This document shows positions 1-10,700 of a stretch of 30,975 nucleotides of DNA, piece by piece. Numbering within the stretch: position 1 is the stretch's first letter; each line of letters starts with the position of its first letter. Where the stretch lies: NCBI GenBank assembly GCA_002081555.1, contig MZNV01001797.1, positions 1 to 30,975 of the forward strand, in the 5' to 3' direction. The position numbers and the translations under genes are program-made. The notes under the pieces were generated by a model. That model did no database searches. It was not told the DNA's origin and worked only from the letters and a program-made list of their open reading frames with translations. The stretch is from Protostelium mycophagum. Its lineage: Eukaryota > Evosea > Variosea > Protosteliida > Protosteliaceae.

Positions 1-382
1 ATTAAGATATCATAAAATAATGAGATAGTAATATGTCATTAATTTATTGTAGTAATTGTTTTATTAATCTTTCAATTCATATCCATAATTTAAATATAAT
101 TACAATAACTGAATGGTAATATCTTTCCTATGTTTATAATTTTTTCAATTTCAAATGACATTTCCCTGTGTAAACAGTCAGCTGGTTACATCAAATGAAT
201 TTGCCTGTCATATGCACCACAATGTTGTGTTATATTGAGAGGGACAACATGTGAACATTGGTTGAAATGGGTTGTACAACACAAAGGCAAAAATATTTCG
301 ACAATTGTCTGATATTTTGACCAGATGCCAAAATCGACAAAATTCTGAGGACAACTCTTGGAAAGACATATCATGTCATATA
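1..382. other. AT-rich upstream intergenic region
   Basis: Very AT-rich sequence upstream of the first antiporter ATG. I see no convincing exon. An open frame runs into the antiporter from about 272, but it has no ATG before 383, so it is probably 5' UTR or promoter. Confidence 0.5.
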
Positions 383-1819
383 ATGAAGTCTTTTCCATTC
401 GAAGAGAATTCAATCGAACAGATACTCATCCTGCTCTCCTTTCTGATCCTCTTAAACTTTTCGAGAGTGATCTTTAACTATATCATCAATGCTGGATTAG
501 TAGGAGAGATTTTGATCGGTCTTGTGTATGGAACACCTGTGTGTGATCTCTTGGGCGAAGAGTGGCAGATCACATTTCGCGCGTTGGGTTACCTGGGACT
601 GCTTTCCATCGTGTTTGAAGGTGATCCCTTCAAAACCCTCCATTTTGTTTAATGCTGAGTTAGGTGGCCTCGGAACAGATTTGACTTTGGCTCGATCCAA
701 CATAGGTCTTTCAACTTGCATCGCAGCTCTTGGCATTGCCTTGCCTATCGCGCTCAGCATCGTCTATTTTCAGTTGGGTTTTGGATACACATCTCTGCAG
801 AGCTTTGCTGCAGGTGCGGCTCTGAGCTCTACCTCTTTGGGAACAACATTCGCAATATTATCAGAAGCAAACATGGCGAAGACCAGAATGGGAACAGCCT
901 TAATCACTGCGGCCTTGATGGACGACATCGTCGGGTTGATCTTGTCTCAGGTAATCATCTTAAAAGAGGATGACGATCTAAAATGTAAAAGGTGGTCACT
1001 GGAATCGGTTTGCAGACGGGAGATCTTTCGTGGAGCATTGGCAGACCCCTTCTTGCTTCTTTTCTTCTCGTACTCTTCACCTTCCTGACCCTCTCCCTCC
1101 TGACCCCCCGCTTGGCACCAAAAATAGTGTCAAGATTGGCACTTCCTGAAAGGGTGTCATTTTGGGCCAGCACCGTGACTCTCTTTGCCGTTGCATTTGG
1201 ATTTATCGCCGCTTCCTCCTACGCTGGGACTTCGAATCTTCTTGGAATTTTTCTGGCGGGAATGTCCATCACCGTTGTAGAGGGCCAATTATCCGAACAG
1301 GAGTTGCACCACCCCCCTTCTAAAATATTCACGGAAACAGTCGCGCCTGTCCAGGAACACTTCTTAGCCCCTATCTTCTTTGCGACGATTGGATTCGCCA
1401 TCCCAATCCGTGATATGTTTGGAAGAGTTGCGTGGCAGGGTCTCCTCTATACGCTCATCATGACCTTTGCCAAGCTCTCCACCGGGATATTCGTCTTCAT
1501 TTGGCACTTGAAGGAAAAGAAATTCGGGTGGCGCAGTGCACCAGAAATTTCTGAGATCTCAGAGACATCAAGTGTGGAGATGCAAGAAGAGGACCGCACA
1601 AACAAGTGGGAGTTCATGGTGCCGATGTTAATCTTGGGGTTCTCTATGGTCAGCAGGGGAGAGATCGGATTGCTGATCGCAAACATTGCATATCCAAGAG
1701 TGATCGATGATGACATGTACCGCGTCACGGTGTGGGCAACTCTGTTGTGTACTATACTCGGCCCATTTGTTGTAGGAAGACTTGTGAAATTGAACAAGGA
1801 CCTGGGGAGATGGAAGTGA
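383..1819 (+). CDS. Na+/H+ (or K+/H+) antiporter, CPA2/KefB-like
   Basis: Predicted 450-residue integral membrane cation/proton antiporter. Exons 383-620, 664-950 and 992-1819; the two introns are 43 and 41 nt with GT-AG ends, and phase is kept across both. The protein is a run of hydrophobic helices. Family-like motifs are GGLGTDLTLARSNIG (after the first junction), the small-residue stretch AAGAALSSTSLGTTF, and MDDIVGLILSQVV, which carries the paired acidic residues expected in the ion-binding helix of CPA-type exchangers. It ends soon after the last helix, with no long regulatory tail. The ATG at 383 is the first in frame; an upstream coding exon cannot be excluded. Ion specificity and membrane (plasma, vacuole, other) cannot be read from the sequence. 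The stop lies 242 bp from the convergent GNL1 stop. Confidence 0.8.
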
Positions 1820-2061
1820 AATAGATAGAAAATCAGAATATCCACAAGTTCAGTGGTTGGAGTTTCAGCAACAGAGTTGCAGCAAAACAAATCTTCAGAA
1901 ATAAAACAAGAAATCGAAGGTACAAATTGTGTAGAGTGCAACCAAAGCGAAAGAACTCTCCATGTTTGTCGTGAGATCCACAAAATTCGCCATAAAACAA
2001 AAACATGGACAAAAATATCTCCCGAGATTGCAAAACGCTGCTCAACAAGTTCTATAAGTTT

Positions 2062-5000
2062 TTATTGCCTTCCGTGTTTTGTTTGTTTGGTGGTGAGCCT
2101 GTCCGCCCGTTGTGCCGCTTTTTCCGCCTTCTTTTTCTGTGCTTTGGTGGTGTTCTCTGAGGCATTTTGTCGGCTCATTCTGGCCAAGTTTAAGGCTTCT
2201 ACAATGCCTTCGTCTTCCTCTTCTTCCAGCATCGCGGCCAAAATTTGTTTTTTCTTCTCTTTTTTCTTCAATTTTTTATTCTGAAATATTCAGTTTTTGA
2301 AATTTTCGGGAATTCCGGGTAAACTCCGTCAGTTTTTTTTATTGGAATTTCAATGAATTTTCGAATGAAAATTCTGCTCACAATTTTTGTTTGGGCTTCA
2401 CTCTCTTCCTCTGAATTTTCTTCGCCCTCTTTCTCTGAATTATCTCCGTCTGAACCCTTTTCCTCTGAACTGTCTTCATTTTCTTTCGACTTTTCTGACG
2501 TATCTACAACGCCCTCTCTCTTCTCATAACCTGGTGGTGGCCAAGAGATGGGTATTTTACCGTCAACACAATCTTTCAGTAATTCAAGACCTATATTCAT
2601 CATTCTACAGCGTTGTAGAGAGAAAATAAATCAAGCTAATACATTGATACTCTTTTTTATTCCAAAGATTGTGAATTTCTTGCAACAAAAATCACCAACA
2701 CCAAAGACATTATTTGTTGTGGCAGATCCACATCAAATTTAAATCTTGATAAGATATTCACAGAGGATCTTCTGTACTCACCAGCTCTGTGCACGTCTGA
2801 ACGACCGGTTCTAGCGATTAGATATCCTTTTTTGTAGCCATAAGCTTGACATATTTTGTACGGAGACCAGTGTCTCGCCTCCCCTGGCGCGTCGTCCTCG
2901 TCAGGGTACCTTTTCGTTTAGAATTTCGTGGAAATTTCACGAAAAAATAGAAGAATATTCCCAGAAAATATCCAGAAAAATATGATCATGAAAGTATAAA
3001 GATTTAAAAAATAAAAAACTTTTGGACTTACTTCAAGTTATACATTTCTTCTATTGCGAGGCGTTCTGCCAAGTAACGAATAGCTGAGAAAGGTTCCCTC
3101 ACTTGTGCTATTGGAAATAAACCACATAATATCTGCAGCGCTTTTGGCCTGTCCAGCGCCGGAAAAACTAACCCTGTGATTATTGAGTGATTTTCCGAGG
3201 CACAAATTCCGTAACTTTGGGGGAGATTTTGGTTTGATACGATTGTAGATGACCGAAACTTCACCTGGACAATCGCAGAGCACCACTTGAGGGGTCAAAT
3301 GTATAGTCTGGAAATGTTTTGTGTGACCGGGGGTCCTACTTGTCGACACCACCTGCCGACATTAGGTCTATTCTGATCTCCATTGTGAATGAACGATTTG
3401 GAAAAATATTTCGGTAATAAATGTCGACAATGAAATGTGATGGTTGTTATTGTCGACATTTTTTACCTTTTTACCCATTAATCCGTTGATGAGACTGCTC
3501 TTCCCCACATTCGGGTGTCCGACCATTCCAAGAACAATCTGATGACGTCATCACTATTGTAGAATGAAAGAACTTTCCCACCTGGTCGCGTCCGATTTCA
3601 ACAGCTGGTTTTGGCTCCTAAAATTTTTCTGTGATTATTGAGTGATTTTCCGAGGCACAAATTCCGTAACTTTGGGGGAGATTTTGGTTTGATACGATTG
3701 TAGATGACTGAAACTTCACCTGGACAATCGCAGAGCACAACTTGAGGGGTCAAATGTATAGTCTGGAAATGTTTTGTGTGTCCGGGGGTCCGACTTGTCG
3801 ACACCACCTGTCGACATTAGGTCTAAACTGATCTGCATTGTGAATGAACGATTTGGAAAAATATTTCGGGGTAATAAATGTCGACAATGAAATGTGATGG
3901 TTGTTATTGTCGACATTTGTTACCTTTTTACCCATTAATCCGTTGATGAGACTGCTCTTCCCCACATTCGGGTGTCCGACCATTCCAAGAACAATCTGAT
4001 GACGTCATCACTATTGTAGAATGAAAGAACTTTCCCACCTGGTCGCGTCCGATTTCAACAGCTGGTTTTGGCTCCTAAAATTTTTTAACTTTTTATTTAT
4101 TTCAAAAATAAAAATCATTTTTGGCTTCATAAAGTGCCAAAAAAACTCACATCTTCTTGATCGTCGTCCTCATCAGTCTCGGCCTCATCACTATCTCCAC
4201 CCTCATGTACATTCGCTCGATCTACAACGTCTCAAAACCCAATCACCCACCGCACTCCTCTACAATCCCAAACAAAAAACTGGAATCACGAACCTGGGGC
4301 CGTCAGCCGGATGGCTTTTCCATCTTTCTGCAAGCCGATCGAATTTATTGCGGCGAATAATTGTTCTGTTCCTTGACAAGTCTCGTATCTTCTCTGCCTT
4401 TTCATCTTTCTTTTGGCGTTGGGATCCTTTGTGTTGGACGTGTCTATGATGCTGAAGGAATTCATAGCGACCTGTGTTACGTCAGAAATTGGCGGGAAAA
4501 AGTTCAAGTCAAAATTCTAGGAAATTAAAAATCGATGTGAAAACAATTTTCCAAGTAGGAATTATACTTACTAGGATGATAGTAGGGTAATTCTTCTTGA
4601 AAAAATCTCTCCAAGCGTTAATCACTTCCTCGTCCACTAGATCCTTCCAATTTTATTTTTTCAAATTAAAAAAATTAAAATATCCAACCTGCTTATTGAG
4701 CACCAAGACCATCGGTTTTTTGAGATCTACAACGATGTATTCGTAGAGTGCCGGGGGGAAGTGAAACAGTGGAAAACGAGCGTCTGTTACGAGCACGATG
4801 ACATCGGATTTCTCGGCAACTCGCCACAGTTGCCTCCACACCTCCGAAAGTTCAGCGAAAATCGCTGAAAATTCCACCAGAATTTTTAAAAAAATGAATT
4901 TTGTGGAATTTGTCCATTTGTTAAAGGGATTTGGGTTCGACATTCTGACATTGATTACCTCTAAATTATGTTCAAAATAGTTCAACCTGCTGTGAGGGTG

Positions 5001-5760
5001 TTTTTCATAGACCTGAAGATGTAAATTCAATTTTCAAATACTACTCTTCTATTTCCAACTATTAAATGTGCAAACAAAAACAAAACAAAATTCATCCGTC
5101 GTTCACTTTTACCATGATGAGCGAACAAAAATATTTGCAATAAATCGAGTAAATTAGAAAAAGTCACCTCCTTCATCCAGTTCTGAAAGGCATTTTTCTC
5201 TCTTTCTTCAAGTTGTTCCATGCTCAAATTAAAATCCCATTCTGGTCGTTTTGGCATGCTTATCGGTGTCTCTGTTAGATACTCTGACAGCACGTTCCAT
5301 GGCTGATTCTGTCATTTTTTTGTTTTTTGTAGGATCAGAAAGGGTTGATCAAGATCACAAAATGAACCTGATGTCTTCGCTCCATCTGGAGAGGTCTATG
5401 AGCGTCAGATTTCCTCTTCTCGACCTCATCCTTTGATTCTCTTTCGAAAATGGTCCTCAGATCTTTCTTTCTGCTTCCTTTTGGTTGCAGATGAAGAGTG
5501 GCTGCTTCTCGCAGCATGATCTCTGCGACGTTTTCTGTCTGATCAGCAGTGATCACCTGTACCAAATCAGTATTACACACCACTTTAGAATCAATCTTCA
5601 CTTGTGGTTTGTCATCTTCTTTAAGAGGTTGATCCTCTAAAATAATCTCGCTGCTTTCTTCATCTGCATGATTCTTTGACTCCTCTGTCCTCTTCTTCTC
5701 TCTCTTATCTTTGAGCTGTTGTTTTTTCTTCTTTGCGCTGAAAGGTTTACTTCTGGTCAT
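2062..5760 (-). CDS. GNL1: GNL1-like circularly permuted GTPase
   Basis: Predicted 651-residue YlqF/YawG-family GTPase, close in order and length to animal GNL1. Exons (descending): 5760-5368, 5308-5168, 5012-4959, 4841-4689, 4643-4572, 4471-4294, 4221-4151, 4074-4039, 3995-3924, 3807-3720, 3173-3032, 2909-2782, 2590-2382, 2280-2062. The basic N-terminus MTRSKPFSAKKKKQQ matches the GNL1 start. G motifs come in permuted order: G4 NKQD (residues 245-248; usually NKVD), G1 GHPNVGKS (373-380), then SRTPGHT and G3 DCPG (417-420). An acidic stretch precedes the G1 exons, and a Glu/Ser-rich then Lys-rich tail ends the protein. Relatives act in ribosome-linked processes; the role of GNL1 itself is less settled. 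The exons at 3617-3265 are a second copy of those at 4074-3720. Only a transcript using one copy stays in frame. Confidence 0.88.
3174..4085. repeat. 455-bp tandem duplication inside GNL1
   Basis: Copy A is 3174-3628 and copy B is 3629 to about 4085. They differ at only about ten bases plus a 2-base indel, so roughly 98% identical. Each copy carries the same three small exons (EPKPAVEIGRDQ; the G1/P-loop exon; the DCPG exon) with intact splice sites. Copy A begins exactly at the splice-acceptor boundary of the next downstream exon. Reading both copies in series shifts the frame: the copy B DCPG exon ends in phase 1, while the copy A first exon needs phase 0, giving a stop within a few codons. 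Confidence 0.95.
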
Positions 5761-6158
5761 ATTTCAATCGTGCCTCTTTGTATTTGTTCATCGGTGATTA
5801 CGCAATGTTGATGACGTGGCAGAAAAAGGAAGGAAACTTCGCAATTCCGGAATTTTGTCCAAATTTCGGTGCACAAAAAGGGCTTGGAATCTGTCACTGA
5901 TTTATGGCGACACCTCCTTTCCTGAGTGTCAAGTTCTTTCACTTAACTTGATGGTCGTTCGCATTGTGCATTACCAATATCAATCATTATGATTATATCA
6001 TATTATTTGTGAGAACAACAATCCATGAACAGATCCTTTTCAGACAGCCTAGCTTCGAGGTGACGCTTTCAATTACAAAAGGAAAACTTGACGTATTCGA
6101 CCACACCTTCCTCTGAGTCACAGCCTCTTCAGTCCAGTCACTAGTAGATTGAGAGATT
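5761..6158. promoter_or_regulatory. Head-to-head intergenic region
   Basis: About 400 bp between the GNL1 start (minus) and the first exon proposed for the next plus-strand gene. A shared promoter is expected from the layout. I see no clear TATA box. A short in-frame plus exon beginning near 6024 could be an alternative 5' exon of the next gene, but its phase does not fit the downstream exons. Confidence 0.35.
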
Positions 6159-7402
6159 ATGTGCCTCCCAGTCAGGATGTGTACATCTCCTCTTCTTGTC
6201 CTAGCTCGAGTAAGTGTTAAATTGCTGCAATTCGAGTTTTGACTTATTCAGACGCCCTGGTCTGCGGTTTTCCGTCATAAAATGCTTTTCTCTTGAACGC
6301 TGCTCGAGCCTATTTATTTCGAGGGTCACACCAGAATCTTCGTCTTGAACAGAGAGACATTGACGGGATGGTTTGTGAGTGATGGTGTGCCAAGTTTGAT
6401 GTAAGCAATTGTGACGATGTCATTTTGACACCTTTGACAGATTCAGGGTAATTTTTCTGGAACCTAACAAAGCTCTGCGGTATTGCTTATCATTGTATTT
6501 TTCTGCGTAAGGATACGGTTATTACCGCAAACTTACCCGCGAAAATTCAAAAATCTGATTCATTGCAGAATTTCGTCAGTCTCGGTGATAAGGAATTTTG
6601 AATAAGTCTGCAAGACTGAGTCTGTGAAGAAATTTAATCAACGTCCATTCCAATATTGCAATAAGTATTGCAGAGTTTGGTCAGATTCTCCCACCACGTT
6701 AAAAATCTCGGTGGTTAGCGTGTTCATTACCGAGAATTGGGGAATCTGATCCAAATAGAGTCCGAAATTTCAGCAGGGGTGACCTCAGGCATTATTTTAA
6801 AATTTATTTTATCAAACAACTGTTTGACTTTTCGATTAGAAGTTGCAGAGAATTCAGACTCTGTGATGTTGGTGCGATGTGTCGTCAGCTTCTTCGGAGG
6901 TTTGCGGGGTTTTTTAACTCTCAAAGAAAAACGGAAAAATGATCAATTTCATTTTATTTGGGAATTTCGGGTCGTGTTCTCATTCGTCACGACTTTATTT
7001 TATCTGTATCTCAGCAGCAGCAGAAAAAGCAATGACAGACTCTTAAACATATTTAGAAGGCAAAAAAACATCCCACTGCTGCGTTGTGATCTTGCAGAAG
7101 GCGAAATTCACAGCTTGGCTCTCCCCGAAATTTCAGGTGTTCACGGCGGGTTCACGGATCGAACCGCAAGTTGATCATTTTTTTGATTGAAAATTTTACA
7201 ATTCCCAATCCCAACGTGGGAGATTTCGGCGACAGACACATGAACACCGTGACCTCTTCAGGTTTTCGTCCCGCCAATTCATCTCGAGACAGAAGGCGAA
7301 CAGGTCGCATACAAAGAGGTTGGTGTCACTCTTTCTCATTCCGATCTTGGACATGAAAATGAAGCTGACACCAGTGGCGAGACGGATCGAGTTGTATTCT
7401 GA
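6159..7402 (+). CDS. Unidentified multi-exon protein
   Basis: Not recognised. Several short exons join in frame through good GT-AG sites: 6309-6400, 6447-6506, 6569-6584 and an exon starting at 6615. A later exon begins near 7061, and a final exon from about 7277 ends at the TGA at 7402. Sample peptides are RIFVLNRETLTGWFVSDG, FLEPNKALRYCLSLYFSA, FNQRPFQYCNK and, in the acidic C-terminal exon, VFVPPIHLETEGEQVAYKE. Joins AT|G, GC|A and phase 0 agree, which is unlikely by chance. The N-terminus (ATG at 6159, with or without a 15-nt exon at 6252) and the middle (6665-7060) have several equally possible splicings. One proposed intron is only 30 nt. No domain or targeting signal is clear. Confidence 0.4.
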
Positions 7403-7785
7403 AGAATGTCAAGCTCGAAAGAGGAAGGCACTTTGGATGTCAACAGCTCTGTGTAACCACGAGGCGCAGCTCCTGTCCTCGTCATATCACATTTTCCTGA
7501 TCGTCACAAAAAATGATGTCCAAATAGCTTTATCTAATGATTGTTCGTTATTTTTATATGATTTGAGTGTAATTGTATGGACACTCAGAACGGATCAGGG
7601 ACGTCATAGAGGTGGCGCATGGGATTGCGCCACCTGCAAGAGGGCTTGTCGCAAGCAAGATAAACGAAAAATAAAGATGATACACAACCTGTCCTCTTTA
7701 CGCCTCACTGGAAAAGTTGTGAATGATTTTGAATCCGAAAAAAAATAGATCATTATTTAATCTCCACATCACGACAACGAGTCTG
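7403..7785. other. Intergenic / upstream region of the FHA kinase
   Basis: No convincing exon. A long plus frame crosses it but carries no recognisable protein and is in a different frame from the flanking genes. It holds the perfect 10-bp hairpin at 7610-7635. It probably contains the promoter and 5' UTR of the kinase gene. Confidence 0.4.
7610..7635. repeat. Perfect 10-bp inverted repeat
   Basis: Arms AGGTGGCGCA (7610-7619) and TGCGCCACCT (7626-7635) with a 6-base loop TGGGAT. It is GC-rich within AT-rich surroundings, about 150 bp upstream of the kinase start. No T-run follows, so it does not look like a simple terminator. Confidence 0.8.
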
Positions 7786-10700
7786 ATGAGTGATGTCTTT
7801 AAGGTCTGGTTGGAGACAATTAATCAAAAGGGCAAAAAGATCGAAATTGCCCTCTCAGAGGGGGCCAACAAATTTGGGAGGAATACAAGGTTCGGTGTGA
7901 AGAGCGTGAATGTGTCCAGAAACCATGCCAGTCTTAATGTCACCTCAGGATCGAGAGCAGTTGTCTATCAACAGGTCAGAACATCGTAAATACATTGTTT
8001 AAATCACAGGCGGTTTTGTCACTTTATCCATGATGTTTCTCTGCACTTGAACTTCGATTGAATAACTTAGATTTCGCCTGCCTGCGGAGCACTGTCCATT
8101 TGCAGACAAGGCGACATCATCCATCTACGACCAGATTCTATTGAAAGATTATTCAATGATGACGTCATATTGATCAAAGAGCCAAAAGGTAACACCATTC
8201 ATTTATTATACGATTGATTTTAAATCATTTCATTCTTCCACTATCGCTTACCATCTCAAGAGTCGAAGACCAATAACAATGATGGACAAACAAGCAATTC
8301 CAACCCTTCAGGTATTTTTATAAAGGCTTTTGAGAAGAATGATTTCATTTTCAGCAAATGATCAATTTTTTTTACTAACATTATTCTATTTCAGAAACAA
8401 AAGTCACTTTGGCATAATAAAAGTCCATTAATCAAACGCCCTATCTCCTTTGTTCGTGAATCATTCTTCCATCATCACTTACATTCTTGCAGAAGTGAAT
8501 CCTAATGATGGACAAATCAGCAATACCAATCCTTCAGGTATTTATTTCGCTTCCAGAGGAAATTTCGGCAAAGTCGCTCGAATGATCAATTTTTCATGCC
8601 ATGTCTTTGTGACAATAAAAGCGACCAGCAATTCATCTTTATGGATATCTCGCAAGTGACACATGCAGGCGTCGTCATGAAATTTGTGGTGCGGATCGAG
8701 GACACGTATGTGCCTCCCGAATCTGATGATGATGGAACCAAAGAAGAAGCCACACAACCACAGACCCCCGTAGAGGAGGATTTTCTCCCGCCAAAATCGA
8801 AGAAGCAGCGTCTCAACAGCACCACATCGGATTTTGACGCCAGGTAAGAATCTGAAATTTGACAATCTACAACGAGACAGGTCTTTTCAGAAGCCTGTTG
8901 CCCCTGGTATCCCTCTTGAAAGGAAGATTTCCACCATCACGGTGAGGTGAGCTGTAAATTCACGGTTGTATTTTTTGGCGGGAAAATTGACAAGAGATAG
9001 ATATGAAGACTTGGAGTTTGTGAGATGTATCGGGAACGGTAGTTGTGGCGAGGTATTTATTTTCGTTTTTTAAAACTTTTTTCCGGGAAAAAATTCCCGC
9101 CATTTTCGAAATTCAAATTTCAAAGGTGAACGAGATGAGATGGAACGGTTGTCGGGTTGCTGTCAAGAGGATCTTTCGTGGAATTTTAGATGGTGACACA
9201 CGTAAAGAATTTGAAAGAGAGAGCGAGATGCTGAAACGCCTGAGACATCCTCAAATCGTCCTCTTTATGGGCACTTGTGTACAGGGTAAGAAACCGCGAA
9301 TCACCACGCTTACTGACGCGCAAAAATATCTCACGGGATGAACACGGTTATGTACCGCGAAAATCGCGGTTGCTTGCCGCATCATTTTGTTGGCGGATAT
9401 AAGTGAAATTTCATTGAATTTTCCAAGGGAGAGACACTTTAATCATGACAGAGTATATCGAGCGTGGCAGTTTATATCAGGTAACCCCATCTACAATTCC
9501 ATCTACAACCGTATCGTAAAATAGTATGATGAAGCCAACACAACTTCGATCTATCTCAAGGATTTTTGGTGTCTTTGTGCGGATTGATTTTTGTAACAAA
9601 TTTATTTTGATTTTTCAACGAAAAGAATTACGATTTATTATTTCAGGTTCTGCAAGATAAAAATATAGAATTAAATTGGCCAATAAAAGTAAAAATGGCA
9701 ATGGACGCGGCCAAAGGGGTCAACTATCTACACACGTTTAACCCCACCATAATCCACCGGGATTTAAAGTCTCACAGTATCCTTTTTGTTCACGGTAAGA
9801 CGACGCGATTCATCGCGGTAGGGTACCGTGATCTCGAAATTTTCGTGTAATTTCCTTGACTTTTTGAATATTTGTTGGTGGACAGAGATTTCAACGTGAA
9901 GGTGAGGGAATTGTAGATGGTCAATTATTTATTTGACGCTCTACAACTCGATTTTTGGTAAATACCGCGATGGCACGTTATGTTTCTGTCCCACCACTAA
10001 CGCACAAGCCGCACGTTAATAACCGCGTGGTGACACGTCATTTGTCTGACTTGGCAAGGTGTCCGATTTTGGATTGGCGGTGCAAAAGGGGGAAACCAAT
10101 AATACATTCTGTGGTACTCTTCCTTGGACCGCACCAGAGGTATGAAACGATTTCAAAATTTGAATTTCGGATTTTCGCGGTTTTTTTTTCGAATTTTCCA
10201 AATCTTTTTTTCTGAATCTTATTGAATTTAAATTTAAAACGGATCAGGTCTTTGAGGGGTACGGGTACACTGAAAAGGTCGATGTTTATAGTTTTGCCAT
10301 TGTATTGTGGGAGATCTATACCAGACAAGAGGTGCCTCACGGTTCGGGGTTCGATTCCTCACGCTGACTCTTTTTTAGGTGTATCAAGGTATGAATAAAC
10401 CGGCGATCATCGTGGGAGTCACCAAGGAGAGATTGAGACCTCCAATAGGTACGACATCTTCGTTTTCATTCCAAGACATCTTTTTGACCTCATGGACATT
10501 CTATCAACATCTTTCAGGTGCAGAATGTTCAGTTCCATACGCACAGTTGATGCGCGACTGCTGGCAGCAACTTCCCGCAGATCGACCTAGATTCGAAGTC
10601 ATACTGGACCGGCTCGACCAGATTCAAAATTTGAATTCCCCGCGCAAAAGTCCAATACCGTTATCCAGAAGTGATTCGAAGAAGCTGAGCGCGATGAGCT

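Noticed and set aside
1447-1983. Long minus-strand ORF opposite the antiporter
   Set aside because: Antisense shadow of hydrophobic helix codons in the plus-strand gene; no independent motif.
3028-3264. Separate ORFs across the GNL1 duplication
   Set aside because: They are GNL1 exons read through retained introns, not independent genes.
5757-5942. Minus-strand ORF immediately upstream of GNL1
   Set aside because: No family resemblance, overlaps the GNL1 start region, and ends in sequence best explained as 5' UTR or promoter.
10340-10377. T-arm-like GGGGTTCGATTCCTC followed by a T run, resembling the 3' half of a tRNA gene
   Set aside because: The sequence 30-75 nt upstream is kinase coding sequence, with no matching acceptor or anticodon stem; the element fits neatly inside a 47-nt intron.
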